Positions 1 to 9,441 of a stretch of 64,000 nucleotides of DNA are shown here, in pieces. Position 1 is the first letter of the stretch; each line of letters starts with the position of its first letter. The stretch lies in NCBI GenBank assembly GCA_964401385.1, contig CAYNYF010000008.1, forward strand, positions 1 through 64,000, written 5' to 3'. The notes under the pieces were generated by a model that was not told the DNA's origin, made no database searches, and worked only from the letters and a program-made list of their open reading frames with translations. A program made the translations under genes and the position numbers. Source of the stretch: CAYNYF01 sp964401385. GTDB taxonomy: Bacteria > Planctomycetota > Phycisphaerae > SM23-33.

Positions 1-71
1 CAGCTCGCTCGATGGCACCTGCTGCCGGAACTTACACAAGACTCTTGACCCTATCCGCCCGCTCGCCGGAC

Positions 72-101
72 TTGTCGGGATGGGTTTGCAGCGGTTATAC
101 T
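72..101 (+). promoter_or_regulatory. possible sigma70-type promoter for the HtrA gene
   Basis: TTGTCG at 72-77 and TATACT at 96-101 are separated by 18 bases, with the first gene starting 77 bases downstream. The -10 is good and the -35 matches 4 of 6. Nothing supports it beyond the match and its position. Confidence 0.35.
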
Positions 102-178
102 AAGGGCGTGCTCCGAACGGGGCTGTGGCAGGGACTCGTTCCGTGAAAGCTGCAATTGCATAGCTCAGGGGCAAGGAT

Positions 179-1588
179 ATGAGGTCACGAATTGCCGTAT
201 CAGTCTTTGTGGCCGCCGCGGCGCTGTGCGGATGCGGGGACGGCCGCAAGCCGATCGATTTCCAAGCCATCATCGAAAATGCCAAAGAGAAAGTGTATCC
301 GTCCCTCGTGTACGTTAAGCCCATCCAGGAACAGTTCCGCTCCGGCGAGCGCCAGCGCCAGGAGATCTTGGGCTCGGGGGTGATCATCTCCGAGGATGGC
401 TACGTCGTCACCAACAGTCACGTCGCCGAAAAGGCCATTCAGGTGCATTGCGTGCTGGGGGATAAGGAGCTGGTTGAGGCGGACGTAATCGGGCTGGACC
501 CGGAGACGGACCTGGCGCTGCTGAAGCTCAAGCCGCGCGCCAAGGGCCCGCCGCTGAAGTACCCCCTGCCATATGCGACGTTCGGCGACAGCAACGAGGT
601 CGAGGCCGGCCAGTTCGTCATGGCCCTGGGCTCGCCGTTCGGCTTTGAGCGCAGCATCTCTCTGGGCATCGTCTCCAACACCAAGCGATACATCGGCTTC
701 ACCGGCCGGTACCAGTACAACCTGTGGTTGCAGACCGACGCCGCCATTAACCCGGGCAACTCCGGCGGGCCGCTGGTCGACACCACGGGCACGGTCATTG
801 GCATCAACACCCTGATCGTGGGCGGGGCGGGCATCGGCTTTGCCGTGCCTTCCAACGTTGTAAGGGACGTCGTCGCCAAACTTAAGGCCGCCGCCGCGGA
901 GCGGACCCCCGGCGAGAAGGAACCGGCCAAGGTCAAGCGCGCCTGGACCGGGCTGCAACTTCAGGCACTGGTCGATCTGAAAACCACCACGCTTACTGAC
1001 AGCAAAGAAGGCGTGCTGGTCCAGAGCGTTGACAAGAACTCCCCGGCCGAACGCGCCGGCGTCCGCAACGGGGACATTCTGCTCAGCGTCAATGACGTTG
1101 CCATCACCGGCACGTACGTCGAAAACCTGCCGCCCATTCGGGTAGGCCTGTCGGAATTGCCCGTCGGAGAGCCCGCCAGAATGGTCGTGCGGCGCGCCGG
1201 CCGGGAGATGAGCTTCACCGTCACGCCCGCCCTGAAAGGCAAGTTCGAGGGAGAGGACCTCGACTGCCGGCGATGGAACATGACCGTCAAGGAGATCACC
1301 AAGTTCTCCAATCCTGAGCTTTTCTATCTGCATCCCGCCGGCGGCGTGTACGTTCAGGGCGTCCGCTACCCCGGCAATGCCAACGATGCGGGCCTGAGAA
1401 GCAACGACATCATTCTTAAGATCGATGATCGGCCGATCAAAACGCTATCTGACGTCCGGGGTGCGTACGAGAAGCTGACGGCCGATGAGAAGCGTCCCGA
1501 AAAGAAGGCGCTGGTCATCATCAAGCGGGGCGTCTACCGGGACTGGAAGACGCTGAACTGGACCAAGGACTACCTTCAGGAGGATTGA
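179..1588 (+). CDS. HtrA/DegP-like S1C serine protease lipoprotein with PDZ domains
   Basis: The 469-residue product is an envelope quality-control protease. The N-terminus is a lipoprotein signal with lipobox LCGC (Cys19), so it is probably membrane-anchored in the periplasm. The trypsin-like domain spans about residues 30-235 with an intact triad: His81 (TNSHVAE), Asp111 (PETDLALL) and Ser195 (NPGNSGGPL). A PDZ domain follows at about 255-350 (SPAERAGVRNGDILLSV), and a second PDZ-like region at about 360-460 (NDAGLRSNDIILKI). The next gene starts 2 bases after the stop and encodes a degenerate relative, so the two are probably co-transcribed. Family assignment is firm; the substrate is unknown. 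Confidence 0.93.
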   Translation: MRSRIAVSVFVAAAALCGCGDGRKPIDFQAIIENAKEKVYPSLVYVKPIQEQFRSGERQRQEILGSGVIISEDGYVVTNSHVAEKAIQVHCVLGDKELVEADVIGLDPETDLALLKLKPRAKGPPLKYPLPYATFGDSNEVEAGQFVMALGSPFGFERSISLGIVSNTKRYIGFTGRYQYNLWLQTDAAINPGNSGGPLVDTTGTVIGINTLIVGGAGIGFAVPSNVVRDVVAKLKAAAAERTPGEKEPAKVKRAWTGLQLQALVDLKTTTLTDSKEGVLVQSVDKNSPAERAGVRNGDILLSVNDVAITGTYVENLPPIRVGLSELPVGEPARMVVRRAGREMSFTVTPALKGKFEGEDLDCRRWNMTVKEITKFSNPELFYLHPAGGVYVQGVRYPGNANDAGLRSNDIILKIDDRPIKTLSDVRGAYEKLTADEKRPEKKALVIIKRGVYRDWKTLNWTKDYLQED

Positions 1589-1590
1589 GC

Positions 1591-4011
1591 ATGCCTCGGA
1601 GCTGCCTGTCGAGGTTTGTCCTGGTGTTGATTGCGGGCCTCGCGGCCGCTGGCGCGCATGCCGCGACCGCGACGAAACCGTCCGCAACGGGGCCCGCCCC
1701 TGCCCGGAAAGCCGCCCGCTCGCGGACGGCCACTGCCACTCAAGAAGCTCACCAGAGGGAATCCGAGGAAGCCGTTCCCAAGGCGTTGATTGAGGCCGCC
1801 AAGGGCAGCTTCGTTGTCGTCAAGCTGTGGTACAAGAAGGACCTGTCCGAGCCGGCGGCCCTCTTGCAGGACAACTGGCAGGTCCGCCGGATATACCAAG
1901 AGTACATCGAAAACAAAAACCCGGAGGAGCGAACCGGCATCGTCCTGGACGCGGCCGGGCACGTCCTGATCTACGACGACCGCCTGGAGGATCGGTTTCT
2001 CGACAGGATCGAGGTGCAGGACCTCTCGGGCGAGCTGTTCCTCGCACGCCGGGAGAAACTGTTGTTCGACACTTCCGCGATCCTGCTGAAGGTCGACGCG
2101 AAGGCCGCGGGCAAGTTGCGGCCACTGAAGTTCGTGCCCGTGCAAGATGAGGGCGTGGACACCAAGCTCTTCCAGGCGGTGATGTACAAGGCCGACGATC
2201 AGTGGCGCATTCGATTTGCCCCGCTTCGCCCGGCGGTGAGGTACGCACCGGGCGAGCCGGGCAACGTGTTCTATGGTTACCGGATGGCGTCCGGGTACCC
2301 GGAGCGGTTTCGCAGCTTTGGATATGGCGGCCTGGCCACAATCCTGGCCGATGAAGACGGCCGGCCTGTAGGCTGCAGCATGGAAACCTTCCTGGACCTT
2401 CGCCAGACCGAGTGCGTGTGGAAGGGCCTGGACCTGCCCAAGGCCGAGGGCATCTCCTGGGCCGACCTGAGGCGATCGAAACAGGCAGTTCGGGGCAAGC
2501 TGACCGCGGCCGTCCATGAGGTCGTCATCGCCTTTCATCAGGGCGGCGGGGAGGGGGCCGGCCGTTCGGCGTTTGCACGTTCTCCCAGGCTGGAGGCGGC
2601 GGCGGGCCGGGAAATTACCGGCTACGGCGTGGCCATCAGCGACACGGAAATCCTCATGCCCGTTTTTCTCGACAGGAAGGTGGCCGCCAGGATCGACAAG
2701 ATCTTCGTCAAGTTCTCTCCCTGGGACCGCCGGCCCGCGGACTTTGTTGGGGCCTTCAAGGATTTCGGGGGCTTCGTGATCCGGCTTCGCAAAGGCAAGC
2801 TGCCGGCACAAGTGGAACTGGCGGCCAAGGATTTGCCGCGGATGAAGCCTTTCTGGGTTGCCCGGGCGCGGAAAAAGCTCGGCCGGAAGTACGTCGATTT
2901 GGTCTGGGACCGGATCCGCGGCAAGACCCGCGGCTACGCCGGAAAGTATCACTGGTACGTCAACGGGCCGGTCCATGCTGGGGCGATGCTGGTCGACTTT
3001 TCCGGGCGACTGGCTGGCATGTATCTGCACGAACGCGTCGAGCACGAGGAGGAGCGCGAGCTGGAACGGTCGGGAATGCCTTACGGCCCCAGCAGGAAGT
3101 ACCGGATCTTCACAATCTCGGAGATCCGCGACGAGCTGACCAAGCCGCTGGCCCACCTGGACCCGAAGATCAAGGTCAAGACCCGAACCGAGTCCAAACG
3201 GCGCTCCTGGCTTGGCGTGGAGTACGTCTTGGTCAATCCCGACCTGGCGGAGGAGCTCAAGGTGGAGACGCCCACCAAAGACGGGCAGTTGGGCTTCATG
3301 GTCAGCGCGGTTTACCCGGGCGGCCCGGCCGAGAAGCTCGGAATCAAGGTCGGCGATATCCTGCTGAGGATTCAGGCGCCCAAGAGGCCCTATCCGATCG
3401 AACTCAACCGCGAACTCGGTGGCGAGTCCGGCCGCTTCGATCGCGAATTCGGGCCACCCTGGCGAATGCGCGGAGTCGGCATGGGGGCCCCGCAGGCCTC
3501 CTGGAGGGGCCGCGCCAATGCCCTGACCCGCGCGCTGGATGCCATCGGCATCGGCGAGAAGGTCGCCATTACCTGCTACCGGCCGGCGGAAAGAGGGAAA
3601 GGCCAGACGGTGACCTCCTTGTATACGATCGAGCAGGCTCCGCCGGATTTCGAATCGGCGCCCAAGTGGAGGAACCGCAAGCTCGGGCTGACCGTCAAAG
3701 ACCTGACGTACGAGATTCGCTTCGCCCTGCGGCTGAAGCCGTCCGACCCGGGGGTGATCGTGGCCCACGTGGAGGATGGTTCGCCGATGGATACCGCCCG
3801 GATCTACTCCAACGAGGTCCTCACGCGGCTGGACGGGGAGCCGTTAGGCTCGGCCCGGCAGATGCGGGACCTGGTGGCGGCGGCGCGCAAGGCCGGGAAA
3901 GAGAAGGTCCGGCTGACGATCTTTCGGCTGGGCAAGACGCGCTTTGCCGATCTGACGGTCAAGGCGTACGATCCGTCCGACGATGAAGGGCTGGAGGGGC
4001 AGCAGCCATAG
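1591..4011 (+). CDS. secreted HtrA-like PDZ protein with a degenerate protease domain
   Basis: The product has about 806 residues. ATG 1591 is chosen over an upstream TTG because AGGAGGA lies 7 bases before it, at 1578-1584. A signal peptide (LSRFVLVLIAGLAAAGAHA) precedes a Ala/Thr-rich linker. Residues of about 105-190 follow the HtrA layout (GIVLDAAGHVLIYD, later LLFDTSAILLKVD), but the catalytic His position reads IYDD and no GNSGG serine motif is visible. Two PDZ-like regions lie in the C-terminal half, at about 535-620 (GGPAEKLGIKVGDILLRI) and about 690-800. It follows the active protease by 2 bases. It may be a non-catalytic scaffold or regulator of its neighbour; that role is inferred. 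Confidence 0.75.
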   Translation: MPRSCLSRFVLVLIAGLAAAGAHAATATKPSATGPAPARKAARSRTATATQEAHQRESEEAVPKALIEAAKGSFVVVKLWYKKDLSEPAALLQDNWQVRRIYQEYIENKNPEERTGIVLDAAGHVLIYDDRLEDRFLDRIEVQDLSGELFLARREKLLFDTSAILLKVDAKAAGKLRPLKFVPVQDEGVDTKLFQAVMYKADDQWRIRFAPLRPAVRYAPGEPGNVFYGYRMASGYPERFRSFGYGGLATILADEDGRPVGCSMETFLDLRQTECVWKGLDLPKAEGISWADLRRSKQAVRGKLTAAVHEVVIAFHQGGGEGAGRSAFARSPRLEAAAGREITGYGVAISDTEILMPVFLDRKVAARIDKIFVKFSPWDRRPADFVGAFKDFGGFVIRLRKGKLPAQVELAAKDLPRMKPFWVARARKKLGRKYVDLVWDRIRGKTRGYAGKYHWYVNGPVHAGAMLVDFSGRLAGMYLHERVEHEEERELERSGMPYGPSRKYRIFTISEIRDELTKPLAHLDPKIKVKTRTESKRRSWLGVEYVLVNPDLAEELKVETPTKDGQLGFMVSAVYPGGPAEKLGIKVGDILLRIQAPKRPYPIELNRELGGESGRFDREFGPPWRMRGVGMGAPQASWRGRANALTRALDAIGIGEKVAITCYRPAERGKGQTVTSLYTIEQAPPDFESAPKWRNRKLGLTVKDLTYEIRFALRLKPSDPGVIVAHVEDGSPMDTARIYSNEVLTRLDGEPLGSARQMRDLVAAARKAGKEKVRLTIFRLGKTRFADLTVKAYDPSDDEGLEGQQP

Positions 4012-4150
4012 GTTCCGTCGTACGGTTGGCGCGGATGTTCCTCTGGTCAAAGGCTCCCGGGTGTTCCCTTTGGCAGTGACCATGGGCGGGGGAGCGGTCG
4101 TGAGACGGGCCGCCGAGCGCATGGCCCCGGGTGATTGCCTTCTGTTTCTC

Positions 4151-4175
4151 GTTAATTGCTTGACACGCAATTAGC
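4151..4175. promoter_or_regulatory. inverted repeat overlapping the abiE -35, likely AbiEi operator
   Basis: GTTAATTGC (4151-4159) and GCAATTAGC (4167-4175) are 9-base inverted arms with one mismatch and a 7-base spacer. They enclose the -35 hexamer. AbiEi antitoxins are known to repress their own operon by binding inverted repeats in the promoter, so this is the natural operator candidate. Confidence 0.6.
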
Positions 4176-4187
4176 GATAAATAGAAT
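4160..4187 (+). promoter_or_regulatory. sigma70 promoter of the abiE pair, probably giving a leaderless mRNA
   Basis: TTGACA at 4160-4165 is a perfect -35. TAGAAT at 4182-4187 is a 5 of 6 -10, with a 16-base spacer. The abiEi ATG begins at 4194, 7 bases after the -10, where transcription would be expected to start. There is no room for a ribosome binding site, so the transcript should be leaderless or nearly so. Confidence 0.72.
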
Positions 4188-4193
4188 ACAACC

Positions 4194-4994
4194 ATGACCA
4201 GGAAGCTTGGACAACTTGAGGCCTCACTGCTGGCGTACGCCCAAATGCGGAACCTGGAGACCATACGTACGGGCGAGTTGCTGGGTCCGCTCCGAATCAC
4301 CGCCAAGCAGGAACGAGAGCTGATGAGCCGCATGGCTCGCAGCGGCATACTGGCACAGGTCCGGCGGGGGCTCTACCTCGTACCGCCCCGCTTGCCACTC
4401 GGCCGCGTCTGGATTCCGGACGAAGCGCTGGCGCTGAACACACTCATGGACGACCGGGGAGCCCAGTACCAAGTCTGCGGGCCCAATGCTTTCAACCGCT
4501 ACGGATTCGATGAGCAGGTGCCGACGCGCCTCTTCGTGTACAACAACCGCCTGTCGGGCGAGCGCACGATCAGTACGGTGGCCCTGACCCTGATCAAGGT
4601 CGCCGACGCTCGCCTGGGGGATACCGAAGAGGAGCCCAGATCGGATGGGCTCGGCCTCACCTACTCGTCGCGCACGCGGACGCTGGTGGACGCCGTGTAT
4701 GATTGGTCGCGCTTCGACAGCCTGCCGCGCGGGTATCAGTGGATTCGCGAGGAACTGGCCTCAGAGCGCGTGATCGAGGCCGACTTGGTAACCGCGACGG
4801 TGCGCTACGGAAACAAGGGCACCATCCGGCGGATCGGCGCGCTGCTGGAGCGCATCGGCGTGGCCGAGCCGTTGCTGCGGGAACTCCAGCGGAAGCTGAC
4901 ACCCTCGACGAGCCTGATACCTTGGGTGCCATGCGAGCCCAAGCGCGGTCGTGTCGACCGTCGATGGGGGGTGATCATCAATGAACGAGACTGA
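4194..4994 (+). CDS. abiEi: AbiEi-type antitoxin / transcriptional regulator
   Basis: The 266-residue protein starts with a winged-helix-like region of about 75 residues (ELMSRMARSGILAQVRRGLYLV), followed by the AbiEi C-terminal region (GPNAFNRYGFDEQVPTRLFV, SRTRTLVDAVYD). This is the layout of type IV antitoxins, which repress the operon and counter the toxin without direct binding. The ATG sits just downstream of a strong promoter and an inverted repeat. It overlaps the toxin gene by 14 bases, as is usual for these pairs. Family assignment rests on domain order, motifs and the partner gene. Confidence 0.85.
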   Translation: MTRKLGQLEASLLAYAQMRNLETIRTGELLGPLRITAKQERELMSRMARSGILAQVRRGLYLVPPRLPLGRVWIPDEALALNTLMDDRGAQYQVCGPNAFNRYGFDEQVPTRLFVYNNRLSGERTISTVALTLIKVADARLGDTEEEPRSDGLGLTYSSRTRTLVDAVYDWSRFDSLPRGYQWIREELASERVIEADLVTATVRYGNKGTIRRIGALLERIGVAEPLLRELQRKLTPSTSLIPWVPCEPKRGRVDRRWGVIINERD

Positions 4995-5865
4995 GCCTCC
5001 AAGCATCCGGCTCCATGAAGACGCCGAGCTGTTTCGGGAGGCGGTGAGCTTCACCTCCGCTCGAACGGGCTTCGCAGCGCGGCTGATCGAGAGAGACTAC
5101 TTCTGTACGGTCCTACTGGCGTACCTGACGGCTGCCACCAGTGGCGAGGTGATCTTCAAGGGAGGGACGTGCCTGGCCAAGGTGCTGGCCAGCTTCTACC
5201 GCTTCAGCGAAGACCTGGACTTCACCATACCCCTGCCGGTTGACGCCAGCCGCCGTGCGCGCCGCGACCGAGTGAAGGGGATGAAGGCCGCGGTTTCTGC
5301 CATCACGGACGCCTTGCCGGCATTTCGCTTGCTGCGTCAGCTGCGCGGCGCGAGCAAGTCCACCCAATACGTCGGTGCTGTTGCCTACGAGCCTTTGGTG
5401 ACGGGCCAAGCCGAGCAGGTCAAGATCGAAGTCAGCCTTCGCGAGCCGCTGCTCACACCGGTTATGGTGGGTAAGGCGCGAACGGCCCTGCTTGACCCCC
5501 TCACCGAGGAGCCGCTGGTGCAGGATCTGGCGCTGCCGTGCATCTCCCGAATAGAGGCCTTCGCTGAGAAGTTCCGCGCGGCGCTCACGAGACGTGAGGC
5601 GGCGATCCGGGACTTCTACGACTTGGACTATGCGGTCCGGAAGCTGGGCCTGCAGATCCACGACGCTGAGCTTCTGGACTTGGTCCGCCGGAAGTTGGCG
5701 GTGCCCGCCAACGAGTCGGTGGTGCTGGGGCCGGACAGGCTCGACGCGCTGCGAAGGCAGTTGGTCCCTCGTCTCCGACCCGTACTTCGGCCTCGCGACT
5801 ACGACGAGTTCAACCTAGATCGCGCGTTTGCGATGGTGACGAAGGTACACAGGGCGCTGGGCTGA
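4981..5865 (+). CDS. abiEii: AbiEii-type nucleotidyltransferase toxin
   Basis: The 294-residue product carries the AbiEii/DUF1814 signature: FKGGTCLAKV near residue 60, then RFSEDLDFT with the metal-binding acidic residues. A later Lys/Asp region (FAEKFRAALTRREAAIRDFYDL) also matches the family. AbiEii proteins are NTP transferase-fold toxins that can act in phage abortive infection. The start lies inside the antitoxin reading frame, so translation is probably coupled. Both genes look intact. Confidence 0.88.
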   Translation: MNETEPPSIRLHEDAELFREAVSFTSARTGFAARLIERDYFCTVLLAYLTAATSGEVIFKGGTCLAKVLASFYRFSEDLDFTIPLPVDASRRARRDRVKGMKAAVSAITDALPAFRLLRQLRGASKSTQYVGAVAYEPLVTGQAEQVKIEVSLREPLLTPVMVGKARTALLDPLTEEPLVQDLALPCISRIEAFAEKFRAALTRREAAIRDFYDLDYAVRKLGLQIHDAELLDLVRRKLAVPANESVVLGPDRLDALRRQLVPRLRPVLRPRDYDEFNLDRAFAMVTKVHRALG

Positions 5866-6122
5866 GTGCGAACCGCTTCCGCGTGCAGTTTCCGTCCGAG
5901 ATGATCCGCCTATGCCTCGATTCCCAGGGAGTATACTACTCGAAATGGGCTGGTTTCGGTCGGCTTCGGGCGAAATCGCTTGCCACGCCGGGCGGTTCGA
6001 GGTAACGTTTCTTCAACGGGTTACGGCAATACCTCGGATTCTGGGCGAGCCCTGGCGGGCAGGAGCCATAGGAATCGCGCCGGGCGCGGCTTGGCTTCCT
6101 GAACCTCGGCGGGGGCAGTCGG

Positions 6123-6995
6123 CTATTGGCGGCGCCGGAGTCGCTGGTGCACCATGGAGTCGCGGCGTTTCTTTGCCCGGGTCAGGAAGCGCTCAATGCC
6201 GGGTGCGTCTCCCAGTTCGACCAAGTCGCGCAGGTGCGTGAGGTGCTCGTCGGCGGCATCGATGGCGGCCAGCACGGCCTTGTGGTTGGTCAGGATGATC
6301 TCGCGCCACAGGGCGGGGTCGCCCGAAGCGATCCGCGTGACGTCGAGGAAGCCCTTTCCAGCCAGCGGAAGTTCGCCTTGCCTTTGTCCCATCACGATCA
6401 GCGCCGCCAGCACGTGCGGCAGGTGGGAGACTCTGGCAACGGCCCGGTCGTGCCGGCCCGGCGACATGCGGACCGTCATCCCCCCGAGCATCTTCCAGAG
6501 CTGCTCTGCCCGCTGAAGATGTCGAGCCGGCGTGCGTGCGGTGGGTGTGACGACGCAGGTTGCGCCCACGAACAGGTCGGCCCTGGCGAACTCGACGCCG
6601 CGGCGCTCTCCGCCGGCCATTGGATGGCTGCCGACGAACGGCCCGCCCCGTCCCAGCACGGATTCGGCCAGGCGTACCACGATGTTCTTGGTGGACCCGA
6701 CGTCGGTGACCGTGGCCTTGGGCGAAAGGGCGCCGGCCATCGCCAGCAGATGATCTTCATACGCGCCCAGCGGCGTGGCCAGAACGACCATGTCAGAGCC
6801 TGCGACCCCGTCAGCGGTCTCCAGCGTGGCGCGGTCGATGGCGCCGGCGGCCAAGGCCCGATCGAGCGATGACTTCCGCCTGCCCACGCCGACCACCTGG
6901 ATCGCCTGATCGGCCGCCTTGACAGCGAGACCTACCGACCCGCCCAGCAAGCCGACTCCGACGACCGTTACTTGATGGAAGTGTCTCTCGCCCAT
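6123..6995 (-). CDS. tyrA: prephenate/arogenate dehydrogenase
   Basis: The 290-residue protein converts prephenate or arogenate in tyrosine biosynthesis. An N-terminal Rossmann motif (VGVGLLGGSVGLA) binds NAD(P). The conserved SHPMAGGERRGVE segment lies in the middle, and a helical C-terminal domain contains the His-bearing HDRAVARVSHLPHVLAA. Length fits the stand-alone enzyme with no ACT or chorismate mutase domain. It is divergent from accA, with 341 bases between them. Which substrate and cofactor are used cannot be read safely. Confidence 0.92.
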   Translation of the reverse strand: MGERHFHQVTVVGVGLLGGSVGLAVKAADQAIQVVGVGRRKSSLDRALAAGAIDRATLETADGVAGSDMVVLATPLGAYEDHLLAMAGALSPKATVTDVGSTKNIVVRLAESVLGRGGPFVGSHPMAGGERRGVEFARADLFVGATCVVTPTARTPARHLQRAEQLWKMLGGMTVRMSPGRHDRAVARVSHLPHVLAALIVMGQRQGELPLAGKGFLDVTRIASGDPALWREIILTNHKAVLAAIDAADEHLTHLRDLVELGDAPGIERFLTRAKKRRDSMVHQRLRRRQ

Positions 6996-7336
6996 AACAC
7001 GAACGAAAAGGTAACAGCGCGGGAAGGGCGGGTCAAACGTCCTCTCTCGTCTTCAGCCTGGCACGGGACGCCGGCAAGACCTCTGCTCCGGCCGAGGACC
7101 TCGCCGGCCCAACCCGGGCGCATCGCCGGGATTTCGTGAAAACTCCTTGCAAGGCAGAGGTGTATTCGTGAGAATTAATGTTTGCTCAAGAGGAATGTTG
7201 GCGAAGGGCGCCGTGGGCGTCCTTGTTTGCTATGTAGCGGTGGCTCCGGTTTCTCGTCGGTTGAGGCATTTGCTGGCTGTGACGGTGAGAATGCGATGGG
7301 CCTGAGCGGAGCTTCTATTAGGCCGGAGAGTACGCC
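6996..7336. other. gene-free stretch between tyrA and accA
   Basis: This 341-base divergent intergenic region must hold the promoters of both genes. I see no convincing -35/-10 pair, riboswitch, small gene or repeat in it. Confidence 0.5.
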
Positions 7337-8353
7337 ATGCCGTCCATGAACGGGGCGCGGAACGGCGAAAACGGCTACGTGTTGGGGTTCGAAAAGCCTC
7401 TGGCCAAGCTGAATCGCACGATTACGGAGCTGGAGGCCGAGCAGGCCGGCACTGGGCGCGACCACCACGGCGAGATTCGTAAGCTCCGTGCCCAATATGT
7501 GACGCTGCTGAAGAAAACCTACAGCAGCCTGTCCGCCTGGGAGACGGTTCAGGTGGCCCGCCATCCCCAACGACCGCTGGCGGGCGACTACATCGAGCGG
7601 ATCGTCAAGGATTTCGTCGAGCTGCACGGCGACCGGCGGTTCTCCGACGATCGGGCCATTCGGTGCGGGTTCGGCCGCATCGCCGCCGAGCGGGTGGCCA
7701 TTGTCGCTCAGCATAAGGGGCGCGACACCAAAGAAAAAATCGAGTGCAACTTCGGCTGCGCCCACCCGGAGGGTTACCGCAAGGCACTGCGGGTGATGAA
7801 GCTGGCGGAGAAGTTCTCGCTGCCGATAGTGAGCCTGATTGACACGCCCGGGGCCTACCCGGGCGTTGGCAGCGAGGAGCGGGGCGTCGCCGAGGCCATT
7901 GCCGTCAACCTCAGGGAAATGAGTCGACTGAAGACGGCGATCGTCTGTGTCGTCATTGGGGAGGGCGGCTCCGGTGGGGCGCTGGGCATCGGCGTGGGCG
8001 ACCGGATGGCCATGCTCCAGTTCGCCTACTACAGTGTGATCAGTCCGGAAGGTTGCGCGGCCATCCTGTGGAAGACGGGCGAGAAGGCGGCCGAGGCGGC
8101 CGAGGCGTTGAAACTGACGGCCAAGCACCTGACGGCACTGGACGTGGTCGACGACGTGGTGCCGGAACCGCTGGGCGGGGCGCATCGCAACCCGGCCGAG
8201 GCCGCCGCCAACGTCGAGCGCTACATCGTCCGCACGCTGCGGGAGTTGATCAGCTTGGGCACGGATACACTTCACCAGCGCCGTCACCAGCGCTGGCGGC
8301 GCATGGGCAGGGTCCTTCGCCTTCAGGCCGTCCAGACCGGCACAACGTCGTAG
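7337..8353 (+). CDS. accA: acetyl-CoA carboxylase carboxyltransferase subunit alpha
   Basis: The 338-residue AccA transfers the carboxyl group from biotin to acetyl-CoA in the first step of fatty acid synthesis, in complex with AccD (not in this window). It shows the AccA N-terminal helical region (FEKPLAKLNRTITELE), HPQRPLAGDYIE, the FELHGDR-like FVELHGDRRFSDD, QHKGRDTKEK, IDTPGAYPGVGSEERG and GEGGSGGALGIGVGDR. The C-terminal 30 residues are Arg-rich and less conserved. Length is normal for AccA (about 320). Confidence 0.95.
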   Translation: MPSMNGARNGENGYVLGFEKPLAKLNRTITELEAEQAGTGRDHHGEIRKLRAQYVTLLKKTYSSLSAWETVQVARHPQRPLAGDYIERIVKDFVELHGDRRFSDDRAIRCGFGRIAAERVAIVAQHKGRDTKEKIECNFGCAHPEGYRKALRVMKLAEKFSLPIVSLIDTPGAYPGVGSEERGVAEAIAVNLREMSRLKTAIVCVVIGEGGSGGALGIGVGDRMAMLQFAYYSVISPEGCAAILWKTGEKAAEAAEALKLTAKHLTALDVVDDVVPEPLGGAHRNPAEAAANVERYIVRTLRELISLGTDTLHQRRHQRWRRMGRVLRLQAVQTGTTS

Positions 8354-8622
8354 CTGTTCCGCAATGTTCCGGGGCTCCCGCGTTAGATCGCGACTCAGCA
8401 AATGCTGGTGAGATGACCCCCGCTTGCTCGCAGCCCCAGCCACACAACCGGCGGCAAGTTCCTGATGCTGTTTGTGCTGCTTCGATCCTTCACGCAGTGT
8501 GCCCTCTCCTGCGTCTGTCCGAGTATACGGATCGCAGATTTCGATCCGCAGGCGTGAAAGCACATGGGGAACGAATCGCTCGATTTCTCAGTGCTCTCAT
8601 CGGCGATCCGACCGAGACGGCG

Positions 8623-9441
8623 CTACTGTATCGGCTCCAGCAGTTCGCTGATGAACCGTCCGATCCGGGAGACAAGTTCGTTCCGCGGGGCGTCCTTGGC
8701 GTCGGCGATGCGATGCACGATGGCCGAGCCCACGATGGCCCCGTCAGCAACCTCGCAGACGGTCTTGACCATGTTCGGCCTGGCGATGCCGAAGCCGACG
8801 CAGATAGGCGTACGCGTGTGTTCGCGCAGCTCAGCCACGCCCTGAATGGTCGTCTCCGGGAGCTTTTTCCGCTCGCCGGTGATGCCTGCCACGGAAATGA
8901 AATAGATGAAGCCGCGCGAATGGCGGGCGATTTCCAAACGTCGGTCGGGAGGCGTGGTTGGAGCAATAAGCATCACATTCGCCAACCCGCGGGCGGCGGC
9001 CGCCGGCTCCAGATCGGCCGCCTCCTCCAGCGGCATGTCGGGAATGATTAGGCCGTCAAGGCCCACGTCTTTCGCGGCCGAAAGGTAGTCCTTCGTGCCG
9101 CTGCGGTAGACGATCGAGTAGCTCACCATCGCCACCAGGGCGAGTCGCCCTCTGCTGGCGCGGTAGCGGGATACCATCTCGAAAATCTTGTCGCTGCTGA
9201 TCCCCTTGGACAGGACCTCCGTGTAGCTGGCCTGGATGACCGGGCCGTCGGCGATCGGGTCGGAGAAAGGAATGCCCAACTCGGCGATCCGCGCTCCGCG
9301 GCGCTCGAACTCCCCCAGCAGCGCCTCGGTGGTTTCCAGGTTCGGATGGCCGGCGGTGATGAAGGGAAGAAGGGTCTTCTTTCCGGCGGCGCGAAGTTCG
9401 CGGAACGTCACCACGATTCGGTTGTCATCGAGGCCGCTCAC
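8623..9441 (-). CDS. trpA: tryptophan synthase alpha chain
   Basis: The 272-residue TrpA cleaves indole-3-glycerol phosphate to indole. Motifs include LPFITAGHPNLE, the catalytic Glu in IAELGIPFSDPIADGP, and GLIIPDMPLEEA with the catalytic Asp. VGFGIARP and DGAIVGSAIV form the phosphate site. Its ATG overlaps the trpB stop (ATGA, 9438-9441), so translation is coupled and the alpha/beta complex is made in balance. No other trp genes are nearby. Confidence 0.95.
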   Translation of the reverse strand: MSGLDDNRIVVTFRELRAAGKKTLLPFITAGHPNLETTEALLGEFERRGARIAELGIPFSDPIADGPVIQASYTEVLSKGISSDKIFEMVSRYRASRGRLALVAMVSYSIVYRSGTKDYLSAAKDVGLDGLIIPDMPLEEAADLEPAAAARGLANVMLIAPTTPPDRRLEIARHSRGFIYFISVAGITGERKKLPETTIQGVAELREHTRTPICVGFGIARPNMVKTVCEVADGAIVGSAIVHRIADAKDAPRNELVSRIGRFISELLEPIQ

